55,219 nucleotides of DNA, taken from the NCBI RefSeq assembly GCF_000292245.2, contig NZ_ALPT02000024.1, positions 1-55,219 of the forward strand. Direction: 5' to 3'. This document shows positions 1 to 9,054 of this stretch, in pieces. The DNA comes from Alkalihalobacillus alcalophilus ATCC 27647 = CGMCC 1.3604. GTDB taxonomy: Bacteria > Bacillota > Bacilli > Bacillales > Bacillaceae_D. The notes below the pieces were generated by a model that had not been told where the DNA came from, did not search any database, and saw nothing but the letters and a program-made list of their open reading frames with translations. The translations under genes and the position numbers were made by a program. Positions within the stretch are counted from its first letter, which is position 1. Every line of letters begins with the position of its first letter.

Positions 1-223
1 TTTTACGCCGAACTCTGCCTGGCTCGGCTCTTTCCTTCTCACCCCCTCCTCTTTTTACGCCGAACTCTGCCTGGCTCGGCTCTTTCCTTCTCACCCCTCC
101 TCTTTTTACGCCGAACTACGCCTGGCTCGGCTCTTTCCTTCTCACCCCTCCTCTTTTTACGCCGAACTACGCCCTGCTTCGGCTTCTTCCTTCTCTCCCT
201 TTCTATTTTTACGCCGAACTCAG
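1..223. repeat. 51-bp tandem repeat, 4 units plus a partial
   Basis: Four contiguous units begin at about 1, 52, 103 and 154, and a partial fifth begins at 206. Each starts TTTTTACGCCGAACT and continues through CTGGCTCGGCTC and a pyrimidine-rich tail. The unit length is 51 bp (the fourth is 52). No spacers separate the units, so this is not a CRISPR array. The array may begin before the window. The period matches that of the unrelated array at 53206-53395. Confidence 0.9.
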
Positions 224-241
224 CAAAACCCTACTTCCCCC

Positions 242-295
242 AAAAAAACGTCCAAACACAACCCCCTCTAGAAAGAGCGTCAATGTTTGAACGTT
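242..295 (-). terminator. Putative terminator of the amylase gene
   Basis: The arms ACGTCCAAACA (248-258) and TGTTTGAACGT (284-294) are complementary except for one position. On the minus strand the second arm runs into seven T residues. The 25-base loop is long, so the call is moderate. It lies about 65 bp past the amylase stop codon. Confidence 0.5.
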
Positions 296-358
296 TTAAC
301 CAATATCCATCTTCAATTAATTCTAATTTCTCTTACCTATCCAAAAATTTCCAGTTTG

Positions 359-3300
359 CTAGGAAGTCACTTTTCTCCGCTTTTGTATAAAATAGAGCGC
401 TCCTCCACTCACCAAAAGAATCATACCTACTAATAGCCAAGTGTAAAAATTCGTGGCCGTTTGTGGCAACTTTCCTGAGTCGCTCCCATCTGTTTTACCG
501 TTACTTTCATCCCCTGAAATCGTTCCGTTATTCGAACCACCAGTGCCTGGAGCTCCTCCATTTTCATGACCGTTATCGTCTCCATTTTCATCATCTTCAG
601 GTTTTTGACCTTTATTTTCTTCACCATCATCTGAAGAATCATCTTCCTCTAAACACTGACTCGCTTCACCATTAACTAACATAACTGTCCCACCATCAGC
701 CATTGCTGGAAGTTCCACAACAACCTTACCATCGACTACCGAATAAAGTTGGCATCCGTACAGATCGGTCACAGATTCAAACTCATCAGACGTAACCTCA
801 ACTTCAACTTCCACCGCTTCTTCATTCGTATTTAAGCCAATCACGATCGACTCATCACGATAAGCACGTTCAAATAATAAAAACCCTTCATCATCACTAC
901 CCGCAATCTGATTACGCACTCCTTTTGCGAATAACTGTGAGTTATCTTTTCGAATATTTAATAACGTTTGGTAATGAGCGAGTACTTCATTACCTTCCAC
1001 TTCGTCCCATGCCATATCATAACGATTATCATAATAAGGGTAATTATCTAAACCAGATAATCCTAATTCTTCACCATAATAAATGACAGGCTGACCTTTT
1101 GCTGTGATTTGCAAGGCGGCTGCAATCATTAGTTTTCCTAAATCACCATCCACCGACTCTAAGAAACCAGCCTCATCATGACTACCTAAAAACTGACCTA
1201 GTGTTGCTTGATTGCTAAGCTTCGCATTACGTTCTTCCAATAAACTTTGAACACGCTCAAGTTGACCATTAGCAAAATCTCTTGCTAAATATTTAAACTC
1301 AAAGTCCAATAAGGAATCCATCATACCTGTTCCTAAATAACCGAAGTCTTCATTTTGTCCAGCACCCCAAGCTTCACCGATCATTTTAAATTCGGGCATT
1401 TCTTTCGTTAATTCATTTTTGAACGCCATCCAAGTTGTATCCTCTACATGCAGTACCGTATCAACTCGGAAATAATCAATTGTATTGCCATTTGGTGTTC
1501 TTGACTTCTCAATCCAATCGACTTGCCATTCAATAATTTGTTCTCTAACTTCTGGAACTTCTGTTAAAAAGTCTGGTAACCCAGCTAATTCTCCTTGAAC
1601 CGTATCAGAACCACCTGCACGAAGCATTCCTGCAAAACGTTCACGGTCTTCATCTGTAGGGAAATAAGGAATATGGCTGTTTCCAGCATCCGATTCTTTT
1701 AAACCATAACCTGTATGATTTAAAACAACATCAAGCATAATTTTCATTCCACGTGCATGGGCTTCATCGATTAATTCATGGAAATCTTCCATTGTTCCAA
1801 AATGAGGGTTCAATTCCTCAAAATTGCTGGCCCAATAACCATGATAACCATAATAAGGTGTTTCTGGATCGTCATCATGTCTCACATCATACTGGATGTT
1901 TTCAACAATCGGATTCATCCAAATCGTATTAATTCCAAGCTCTTCTAAATAATCTAATTTTGCTGTTATTCCTTTAAAGTCTCCTCCTTGATAAGTCCCT
2001 CTTTTTTCTGTATCATAGCCAATTCCATAAGGATCATTATTTGTTTCGTCCCCATCGAAGAAACGATCAATTAAAAGAAAATAAATTTGAGCTTCATCCC
2101 AATCAAAATCTGACTCTCCGATAAATTGTCTCGTTTCAATCGTTAGCTCAGCTTCTCCTTGATGCGTATTACCAAATTGGTCTACTGCATAAATTGGGAT
2201 CGATTTTACTCCTGCCGTTACAGTATGGTCAATCGCAATCGTTACTTCCATTAATTGTGGGTCAATAGCCACCTTTTCATTTCCACCAACACCACTTAAG
2301 TCTGCAAAAAGCTCTTGAAACTCAATGCCTTCTTCTGTTTCAATTTCCGTTTTTAAGACCGCATTTTGATTATAATTTATGGCTGCTGGCTCAAACTGTC
2401 CAAAAACCTCGACATCTGGAATATCATAATAAATGACTGATTTTCCATCGACCGTATTATAAGGATCCGATACTTCTCTTTCAACCCCATCAATCGTCAC
2501 AAAAAAGCTATACTCATGATTTCCTGACTCAACACCCCGAAACGTATAAACAAAACGTTCATTATTTGCTTCATAGTCCATTGGATAACGATCGCCCATA
2601 AAATAAAGCTCTACCTGTTCGATTGTATCCATCATATTTTCATAATAAAGCTCTTTATCACGATAATAGAAAGTGACATTCCCATTCTCAATAATAGGGC
2701 CATTCACCTCTGGGACAATATCAAAAGGAACTTGACCACTAGTCACATATACTTTTGTAACCGGATCGTTTTGATTTAACTGAATAAAGCGGTCTGGTTC
2801 GACATCTTTAATCGCTGTATCCCAATCTTCACCCTTTCTTAACACAAAACCAACTTGTTCAGCCGCTGAACTAACGGCTATTTCCACATAAGCTTTTCCA
2901 TCTTTTATATCAGTAAAATCAATTTGGTCATCTTGAGCTCCTGTTCCCCAAACCCAAATATTCCAATCATCATAGTCGTTATCCGAACGATCATAGTAAA
3001 AACGAATATGACGTTTAAGTTCATCTGCTTCATTTTCTAATGCAGCAATAGCTTCTGCTTCACTCCAATAAACGTTAGAACTCCCTTGAACGATCCATAC
3101 TTCTGCACTTGATTGATCACTTGGAAAATCAATCACTCTTTCAGCATCTTGTGTTTCCCATTCTCCTAATCGAGGAATGACTTTTAAATGGTTATCAGGA
3201 AATTCAAACGTTCCTCTAGCAAAGTCATACTGTCCATTTACCGTATACGTTTCACTAAAATGATATCCCGATGGCTCTAATCCACCATCAAACATCCAAA

Positions 3301-4000
3301 GTTGCCAATTATTTAATTCATTATCTATCCGGTGGTAATTAATCGTATATTCATACATACCACCAATTATTTCCACATTTTTCTTAACCGATTCATTTCC
3401 TTTTGAAGCGATTAGTTCAAAGCTTTGTCCCACTAATGCTTCTGCTGAAATACTTAGCTCTGCCCCATGTAACTCAACACCCGCAACCGGTGTACTTAAA
3501 GTCCAATGAACACCGTCTGCTTCTGTCACCTCTCCATTCTCAGAAACTTCATTCGCTATTAAAGAATAATCATTATTTGGCTTCACTACATGCGGAACAG
3601 AATGTAAATGCATCCCCGCAATGATAAGCTGACTATTGCCATTCACAATTGGGTGGGGGTTTAATGGATCCTCCAGCCAATCTCCACCATTAACAATAAA
3701 TTTATATTCATAAACACCAGCAGATAACCCCTCGACTAGCAAAGTCCAAAGCCCCGACTCATCTTTTTCTAATGGAAGAGCTCCGTCCTGCCAATCGGTA
3801 AAGCTCCCCGCCACTTGAACGGATTCTGCTCCCGCATTTTCATATTGAAAAAGGACCGTTTTATCCTCGTTAACAACTGGACTAACACTATGATCCGTGG
3901 CGTTGGCTGTTTGTTGTGGTATGTAACTAGCAAAAGCAGAAAATACCAAAATAATAGCCATTAGAAATGAAAAAATGGAACGACTACTCCTTACACTCAT
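359..4000 (-). CDS. Cell-wall-anchored GH13 alpha-amylase/pullulanase-like enzyme
   Basis: This 1213-residue exoprotein should cut alpha-glucans such as starch or glycogen at the cell surface. The start is ATG at 4000, preceded by AGGAGAAGG; the reading frame runs further upstream without a ribosome site. A signal peptide covers about residues 1-34. Then come a CBM48-like glycogen-binding fold (about 45-125), two pullulanase-associated (CBM41-like) repeats (about 217-320 and 326-430), beta-rich domains, and a GH13 barrel (about 632-1060). The catalytic residues are Asp847 (RVD), Glu876 (GEAWG) and Asp942 (SHDE). An acidic Asn/Gly-rich spacer leads to a sorting signal: LPQTA at 1178-1182, a membrane helix, and a KRRK tail. 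LPQTA differs from the usual LPXTG. The pullulanase YNWGYDP motif is not visible, so alpha-amylase or neopullulanase activity is as likely as true pullulanase. A cre site and a LacI-type operator lie upstream. Confidence 0.88.
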   Translation of the reverse strand: MSVRSSRSIFSFLMAIILVFSAFASYIPQQTANATDHSVSPVVNEDKTVLFQYENAGAESVQVAGSFTDWQDGALPLEKDESGLWTLLVEGLSAGVYEYKFIVNGGDWLEDPLNPHPIVNGNSQLIIAGMHLHSVPHVVKPNNDYSLIANEVSENGEVTEADGVHWTLSTPVAGVELHGAELSISAEALVGQSFELIASKGNESVKKNVEIIGGMYEYTINYHRIDNELNNWQLWMFDGGLEPSGYHFSETYTVNGQYDFARGTFEFPDNHLKVIPRLGEWETQDAERVIDFPSDQSSAEVWIVQGSSNVYWSEAEAIAALENEADELKRHIRFYYDRSDNDYDDWNIWVWGTGAQDDQIDFTDIKDGKAYVEIAVSSAAEQVGFVLRKGEDWDTAIKDVEPDRFIQLNQNDPVTKVYVTSGQVPFDIVPEVNGPIIENGNVTFYYRDKELYYENMMDTIEQVELYFMGDRYPMDYEANNERFVYTFRGVESGNHEYSFFVTIDGVEREVSDPYNTVDGKSVIYYDIPDVEVFGQFEPAAINYNQNAVLKTEIETEEGIEFQELFADLSGVGGNEKVAIDPQLMEVTIAIDHTVTAGVKSIPIYAVDQFGNTHQGEAELTIETRQFIGESDFDWDEAQIYFLLIDRFFDGDETNNDPYGIGYDTEKRGTYQGGDFKGITAKLDYLEELGINTIWMNPIVENIQYDVRHDDDPETPYYGYHGYWASNFEELNPHFGTMEDFHELIDEAHARGMKIMLDVVLNHTGYGLKESDAGNSHIPYFPTDEDRERFAGMLRAGGSDTVQGELAGLPDFLTEVPEVREQIIEWQVDWIEKSRTPNGNTIDYFRVDTVLHVEDTTWMAFKNELTKEMPEFKMIGEAWGAGQNEDFGYLGTGMMDSLLDFEFKYLARDFANGQLERVQSLLEERNAKLSNQATLGQFLGSHDEAGFLESVDGDLGKLMIAAALQITAKGQPVIYYGEELGLSGLDNYPYYDNRYDMAWDEVEGNEVLAHYQTLLNIRKDNSQLFAKGVRNQIAGSDDEGFLLFERAYRDESIVIGLNTNEEAVEVEVEVTSDEFESVTDLYGCQLYSVVDGKVVVELPAMADGGTVMLVNGEASQCLEEDDSSDDGEENKGQKPEDDENGDDNGHENGGAPGTGGSNNGTISGDESNGKTDGSDSGKLPQTATNFYTWLLVGMILLVSGGALYFIQKRRKVTS

Positions 4001-4066
4001 TTTACCTTCTCCTCTCATTGTCTCTTTTTTATATGGATGGGTTAAAAACCCTTCACCCTTAGCCCA

Positions 4067-4084
4067 TGTGCAACCGTTTGCACA
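4067..4084. promoter_or_regulatory. LacI-family-type operator upstream of amylase
   Basis: TGTGCAACCGTTTGCACA is an 18-bp palindrome with one mismatched pair and a central CG, the form of LacI/GalR-family operators such as maltose regulators. It also matches the cre consensus at 14 of 16 positions. It ends 67 bp before the amylase start codon, so a bound protein could block transcription. Which regulator binds is not shown. Confidence 0.6.
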
Positions 4085-4138
4085 AATACAATTAAAAACC
4101 CTATTAATTAGGAAAAAGAAAAACAATACTTACTTTTA

Positions 4139-4154
4139 ATGAAAACGATTTCAT
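4139..4154. promoter_or_regulatory. cre site (CcpA operator) upstream of amylase
   Basis: ATGAAAACGATTTCAT matches all 16 positions of the degenerate cre consensus WTGNAANCGNWWNCAW. It lies about 140 bp before the amylase start, which fits repression by CcpA-HPr(Ser-P) in good carbon sources, the usual control of Bacillus amylases. Confidence 0.75.
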
Positions 4155-4246
4155 AACTTATCTTAAACTTACTATGTTTTTAGAATTTTTGCAAGGTTAT
4201 TCTGAATATTTAACCAATCATTTTATTAACTTTGAATATATACAGC

Positions 4247-4283
4247 AAAAGACCATCTTAAAGGATGAACCTTTAAGACAGTC
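4247..4283 (-). terminator. Terminator of the dynamin-like gene
   Basis: CTTAAAGG and CCTTTAAG pair perfectly across a five-base loop, and partly matching outer bases lengthen the stem to about 14 bp. On the minus strand it runs into TTTT. It lies just after the stop at 4305. Confidence 0.65.
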
Positions 4284-4304
4284 TTATTATATGCTATTAG
4301 GTTT

Positions 4305-5813
4305 CTACGCCCTCATCTCCAACGCTCGTTTATCACTTGTCATCCATTCATATTGACGAATTCGTACTTGAAATAATGTGAGTGGGTCACGATAGACTTC
4401 TGGCGCTGATTTAAGTGTACCAATCGCTTCATTATTTGATTCGATTTCACTTTCGGCGTCTTTAACTGCTCCATTTAAGACGTTAAATGGATGTTTAAAG
4501 AACATCTGGACATCACGTTGTAATCCTCTTTCGAACAACTCAAATTGCATTAAAAACTGAGTTGAAATGTGACGAGCTATCGGGGAAAAGTCCTCACTAC
4601 TAAAGAACTTCATATACATTTTGTAAAGCATTGATTTGTTAGGTAGAGCACCAAATAGTTTACCAGAGCTTTTGAGCACTAATTGTGAGGGGCTCATACC
4701 ATTAAAAATATTAATCGGTTCAATCGCTACTCCTGCTGACATTCGTTCAACATCACGATGCCAATCATCTAAAATCCGGAAATCCCCATCCATTTTAAAA
4801 CGCTCATGTTGATACAACTTATTAAATCCATCCGCCATTTCCTTCAAATAAGATTGACTGCGGATAAAAGCAACATTTGAGGTTTCAAGCCATTTTTGGA
4901 ACGCATTCGCAAATTTAGGCATAATCGTTCGATCCAAATAAGTTTGTATCTTATGGTTAATCTCTTCGTTTAACTGGCCTTGTAAAGCTTTGAAATCACT
5001 ATCTTCTTTTATATAGCTTGAACATTCTCGAATAATTTCAGGAATCGCCTTTTCAATATCTTCTTTCATTTCTTTGCGGATATTTTGATAAGAATCTTTT
5101 ATTAATGCACTTTCTTCTTTTTCAAGATCATTTAACTGATGAACAGCCGCCTTTAATTTCTCTACCATCTCTTCATTCCATGTAACCGAGTGAAGATGTT
5201 CCTTTTCCATTTCAGTCCGTTGTTCAAATAAATATTTAATCGTTTCACGAATGAAGTAAAGGATCTTTTCATTTCTTTGTTTTTCAAGAAGTTCTACATC
5301 TGTTATCGTCAAGAAAAAGTCAGCTACATTACGTGTATCCGTCTGTGGAGTAAAGGAATGTAATTGCGCATTTGGGAAGTAGTATTTCACACGTGATTTC
5401 GTTTCCGTGAGAATACGCTCCTCCTCAAATTCACTATAAATCCCATCCATTTTATTAAAGATAAAGTGAAGCGGCATTTCTGGGAATTGTGATTTTAGTT
5501 TTAATAAAAATTCACGCTCATGATCAGTGAAGGGGTGATTGCCATTCAAAACAAAGACAAAACAATCTGCTACAGGTAAATATGGAAGCCATTGCTGATT
5601 ATTTTCTTCATTTCTCGAGGCCACTGGCGTATCAATTAAGACAAGTTCACTCTCAGATAAAAACGTACTCGGCCATTTTACTTCTAGCATAGAAAACGCT
5701 TCATGATTATCTTCACTTTCCATAGTGAAGACTTCTTCTGTTTCACTTACTTCTTCATCGATTTTATCCTTCTCTTCATCAATTTCGATGATCTCTTCAT
5801 CTCCATCCTTTAA
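4305..5813 (-). CDS. Dynamin-like GTPase, C-terminal part (after frameshift)
   Basis: This is the continuation of the gene that begins at 7044, in a different frame. The frame stays open to 5867, but native coding probably resumes at the homopolymer at 5812-5817. It starts with an acidic stretch (DGDEEIIEIDEE), then a GTPase G3-like region (LVLIDTP), beta strands, and a clear G4 motif (FNKMDG). A long helical region follows, with charged coiled-coil character like the stalk of bacterial dynamin-like proteins. Such proteins act on membranes. One fewer T at the run gives a continuous polypeptide of about 910 residues with part 1. The split is probably a sequencing error, though a real mutation is possible. 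Confidence 0.7.
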   Translation of the reverse strand, partial: LKDGDEEIIEIDEEKDKIDEEVSETEEVFTMESEDNHEAFSMLEVKWPSTFLSESELVLIDTPVASRNEENNQQWLPYLPVADCFVFVLNGNHPFTDHEREFLLKLKSQFPEMPLHFIFNKMDGIYSEFEEERILTETKSRVKYYFPNAQLHSFTPQTDTRNVADFFLTITDVELLEKQRNEKILYFIRETIKYLFEQRTEMEKEHLHSVTWNEEMVEKLKAAVHQLNDLEKEESALIKDSYQNIRKEMKEDIEKAIPEIIRECSSYIKEDSDFKALQGQLNEEINHKIQTYLDRTIMPKFANAFQKWLETSNVAFIRSQSYLKEMADGFNKLYQHERFKMDGDFRILDDWHRDVERMSAGVAIEPINIFNGMSPSQLVLKSSGKLFGALPNKSMLYKMYMKFFSSEDFSPIARHISTQFLMQFELFERGLQRDVQMFFKHPFNVLNGAVKDAESEIESNNEAIGTLKSAPEVYRDPLTLFQVRIRQYEWMTSDKRALEMRA

Positions 5814-7044
5814 AAAAGATAAAAGAGGAATGCTGTTCAGGAATATTTGTTTCCCCAACGACATCATCTAAAAAGGACTTTTTCGCACCAACAGAAGCTC
5901 CTGCAATTAACACATGCTTTTTGTCAAAATCAAGTAATTGTTGCATTAGCCATCTTAGTCTTTGCCCAACTTCAAGCTCATGTTTTTGAGCCCAATTAGA
6001 AATCTCTTGGAAAAGCATCAAACTACTTTCCAACGAATCCGATTGCACAGGTAGACTTTCCATTTTTTCTTTTGCTTGATACATAATCGCTTCTTCAAGC
6101 TGGCCAGGGAATAACTCATTCCATGCTAATATGGCCGTTGTACTTAATAAATCATTGGCTTTTTTAGACAACTCAAACCAATTTCTCATATGTACCGGGA
6201 TAATAGATTCAATTTCTCTAATAAAATACGTTCCACTTATTAACTCAAAATACGTTTCCTCATACTTTTTTGATAAAAGTGGCCAATTTTTTTCACTACG
6301 CTCCTCATATTTTGCAAATGAGTCGTTAAATTCAACGAGCCAATCGAAATACAATTCCTCACCTTGGTAACTGGACCAAAAGATCGTGACCAATTGCTCA
6401 TATTTTCTTTGGTCTAATGCAGCAAGTTTAGTTAATAAGTTCATAAAATAAGCAGGGCTTGTCGTAGTCGTTAAATCTTGCTTCACGTAATCAGATACTT
6501 TATCAAACCATTGCATAGATTCCGTTCTAATCGCTTCATTTACCGCCAGTTCGATAGCTGAACTATAATCACGGTATTGCTCAAAAAAGGCACGGGCAAT
6601 CTCGGTTACATTTGGGTAATCTGGATTTAACTCAACAGCCTCCTTAATAATTTTCGCGGCATCATCCAACTTTTCCTCTTCCATATGAATAGAAAAAAGC
6701 TGTAGATATACTTCTGTTTTTAACATCTCATCAGTACTTTTGATCGATTGATACATCTTTTTCGCTTCTTTTATTAAACCTTGTGCATCATAAGCATCCG
6801 CGATATTTTTTTGAGCCCAAGGAACTTTTTCCCCAGTAACCTTCTCCCATTTAAAAATCGCTGTCTCATAATCTTTATGATGAAAATAAAGCTCCCCTTG
6901 TCCAAAACGAATGTCATCAACTGTTACTTCACTCGTTTCATCCAGTTCCAAAGTTAATTCTGCTAGTTGCTGAAGTTCAGGTTTATTTGTTGCTGATTTC
7001 ACTAATTGTTTATATAAATGTTTATTAATTAAATTTTTATCCAT
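5797..7044 (-). CDS. TPR/dynamin-like GTPase, N-terminal part (before frameshift)
   Basis: The start is ATG at 7044 with AAAGGG upstream; an earlier in-frame codon at 7065 has no ribosome site. The first 200 or so residues look like tetratricopeptide helices (for example a stretch ending AVELNPDYPN, and YETAIFKWEKV). A helical region follows and ends in a P-loop-like segment, LIAGASVGAKKSFLDD. This P-loop is degenerate: it does not fit GxxxxGK[ST] exactly, so nucleotide binding is uncertain. The frame then closes after about 40 residues at a run of six T (5812-5817 on the plus strand as A). Removing one T joins it to the downstream GTPase part. No neighbour suggests a function; the gene appears to be transcribed alone. 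Confidence 0.7.
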   Translation of the reverse strand: MDKNLINKHLYKQLVKSATNKPELQQLAELTLELDETSEVTVDDIRFGQGELYFHHKDYETAIFKWEKVTGEKVPWAQKNIADAYDAQGLIKEAKKMYQSIKSTDEMLKTEVYLQLFSIHMEEEKLDDAAKIIKEAVELNPDYPNVTEIARAFFEQYRDYSSAIELAVNEAIRTESMQWFDKVSDYVKQDLTTTTSPAYFMNLLTKLAALDQRKYEQLVTIFWSSYQGEELYFDWLVEFNDSFAKYEERSEKNWPLLSKKYEETYFELISGTYFIREIESIIPVHMRNWFELSKKANDLLSTTAILAWNELFPGQLEEAIMYQAKEKMESLPVQSDSLESSLMLFQEISNWAQKHELEVGQRLRWLMQQLLDFDKKHVLIAGASVGAKKSFLDDVVGETNIPEQHSSFIFFKGWR

Positions 7045-7478
7045 TCGATTCAATCCCTTTCCCACACTTGACTTTTTTGAAGTTGATTAAGTCTATTCCC
7101 ACAGTCGGCTTTTCTTAATCTTAGTTACAAGTTCAAGTACTCTTTCATCCTAACAGTAGTCCATTTTAAACAATATGTATATCCTACTATGGTGCGATTG
7201 TAACAGATTTAAATGTGTCGTTCTTTGCAGTTATGTTTCAATTTATCTACAAATAGTAAAAAACAAAGACAGACTTTGACAAATTTCAATAAAGAAAAAG
7301 GAAAGGTCGATAAGAGTGTGGCTAATCCATCCAATTTTCACTGTCCAACTCTCACTTTCCTAGCACATCCCATTCGAAAAAAAGAAAAACACTCAGTATA
7401 ACGGGACTACCCTCTCTTTAAAAAAGGTTAATTCCTTACCGAATGTTTTTTCATTCATTTTCTCTTTTCTTTTCGAAC
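7045..7478. other. Intergenic region without a supported gene
   Basis: This AT-rich stretch holds the upstream region of the dynamin-like gene and the region past the transglutaminase-like gene. A 62-codon open frame at 7213-7401 on the plus strand has no ribosome site and no recognisable product. A small stem GAATG/CATTC flanking a T run at about 7440 could act as a weak terminator. Confidence 0.4.
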
Positions 7479-8086
7479 TTATAATTCATCTGGTAAATAA
7501 TGAACATAGATCTCTATCATATCCCGATGTGTTTGTAGGACCTTCATTGTTTTGGGATGAGGTTTCGAATAAATCGTTTTATAATCAATTTCACCAATAG
7601 CTGGACGAACCTTAAAAGCTAATTTCTCTTCATCCAAGGAAAATTTCGCATCAATACCTTCCTTATTTCCTCTCGCATCTAAACGAATCCACTTTTGTTC
7701 TGGCTCGATATACACAGCATTTAAAGCATGAATACAAAAACCTTCTTCAGGTGTATCAAATAACGTCAGTCTTTGATAGCAAAAGCCAGTTGGAATGCCT
7801 TCTCTCCTTAAAATCGCTGCTAATAGATTTGATTTTGCATAACAAATCCCCATGCCGTGTTCCAATACTTCCGATGCTTTCCTCGTCACCTTTTGACTTT
7901 GAATATCCCAAGAATGCGAGATTTGATCACGGACATAATGAAAAGCCTTCTCTACTTTCTCAACCTCTGTCAGCTTACGATTAAATAATTGTTCATTTAT
8001 TTTTTTATTAAAGGGTTCTTGAAGTTTACTTCATTCAATTCAACTGTGTAGTCCACTAAATTCGACGATTGTTGCCTTAACTGCAC
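7479..8086 (-). CDS. Transglutaminase-like cysteine protease-fold protein (frameshifted)
   Basis: The transglutaminase-like core is complete: Cys in GICYAKS, His in IHALNAVY and Asp in RLDARGNKEG form the expected triad. The enzyme or substrate is not known; the fold covers peptidases and amide-forming enzymes. The open frame with the core starts only at a GTG at 7889, but upstream the same frame encodes a typical N-terminus (EVEKVEKAFHYVRD) back to a run of seven T at 8000-8006. Adding one base there joins it to a frame beginning at GTG 8086, which has a perfect AGGAGG eight bases upstream. The restored protein is about 202 residues and follows the GNAT gene by 13 bp, so both are probably co-transcribed. 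Confidence 0.75.
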
Positions 8087-8099
8087 GACAGTGGCCTCC

Positions 8100-8921
8100 T
8101 TACCTGATCGTAAAATAATCCTGAACTTCATATGTCTCAAAGCCACATTGTTCATATAACTTTTTCGCATTTACGTTCAATCCATCTACTTCAAGGAAGA
8201 TATCAAGATTCTGTTGTATACCTTCTTGAACGACTTTAATTAACGCTTCTTTTCCATAACCCTTTCCCTGCTCTTCTGGAAAAATCGCAAATCCGTAAAT
8301 CCAACGTTCTTTTTCGTGCTGGCTCACTCTCATTTTACCAATTTTACGCCCTTCTACTTCTATTAGATACAGTTTGTTATCTTTATCAGTCAAAAGCTTT
8401 TCATTATATTTAAGTGCTTCCTCTTTACTAAATTGAAAACAGGATACGTCTAGAGAGGCTAATAAATCAAAGTCCTCTTCAGTTGCTTCTACTAAAGTAA
8501 TCGACTCAGATGTTATGCTTAATTTTGTGTCTGTATTAAATTTCATCTGTCTCTCGGAAAAAGCTAACGGCAACTGTTGAGAGTGAATCCACGCTTTAGC
8601 AGAGTCTGATAAAGCAGGAGTATTGATAAACACCTTTATATCATTCTTTAATTCTAGCTTAGCTTCCTCTAATAATCTTGTAAAAATCCCCTGTGCCCGA
8701 TAGGCTGGATCAACCATGCCACAAATTTCAGCTTTATTGCCAAAACGATAAATCGCTAAATAACCAACTAGTTGTTCATCCTCATATTGGAAAAAGTCCT
8801 CTTTACAGGAATCAGCACGAGATTCAAGCAATTCCCAATTTAATTTAAGCCGGATATTCTCATAGTTTTCACAACGGTTTTGTAGTTTTTTTATCTCTTG
8901 AAGCTGTTCTCTTGTCAGCAT
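8100..8921 (-). CDS. GNAT acetyltransferase with two GNAT domains
   Basis: This protein of about 273 residues has two acetyl-CoA-dependent N-acetyltransferase folds in tandem. The first contains an acetyl-CoA loop variant (YRAQGIFTRLL, about residues 80-90). The second has the canonical form (EEQGKGYGKEAL, about 218-229) followed by the typical N-A-KLYE-CGF ending. The target amine is not predictable. Of two nearby in-frame ATGs, 8921 lies seven bases after AAAGGGG, while 8927 is only one base away, so 8921 is preferred. The transglutaminase-like gene follows directly downstream. Confidence 0.8.
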   Translation of the reverse strand: MLTREQLQEIKKLQNRCENYENIRLKLNWELLESRADSCKEDFFQYEDEQLVGYLAIYRFGNKAEICGMVDPAYRAQGIFTRLLEEAKLELKNDIKVFINTPALSDSAKAWIHSQQLPLAFSERQMKFNTDTKLSITSESITLVEATEEDFDLLASLDVSCFQFSKEEALKYNEKLLTDKDNKLYLIEVEGRKIGKMRVSQHEKERWIYGFAIFPEEQGKGYGKEALIKVVQEGIQQNLDIFLEVDGLNVNAKKLYEQCGFETYEVQDYFTIR

Positions 8922-9054
8922 ATACATTCCCCTTTGATAAAAACGTTTTATTTAATTATATCATTTTTCTGAAAATAATCACTCTATCAGCTAACAAAAT
9001 ACGGAAAAGCTCTTAGTTTTACTTATTCTTTTTTGACATTTTTATAATTACATA

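Noticed and set aside
1..223. Possible CRISPR array at the window start
   Set aside because: Units are contiguous and 51 bp long with no unique spacers.
4174..4356. 60-codon frame on the plus strand
   Set aside because: It crosses the terminator and the 3' end of the dynamin-like gene and has no ribosome site.
5797..5867. Programmed frameshift or transcript slippage in the dynamin-like gene
   Set aside because: A run of six is short for slippage, no pausing structure is evident, and four other genes show the same kind of break.
7213..7401. 62-codon frame on the plus strand
   Set aside because: No ribosome site, low-complexity Lys-rich translation, and no family.
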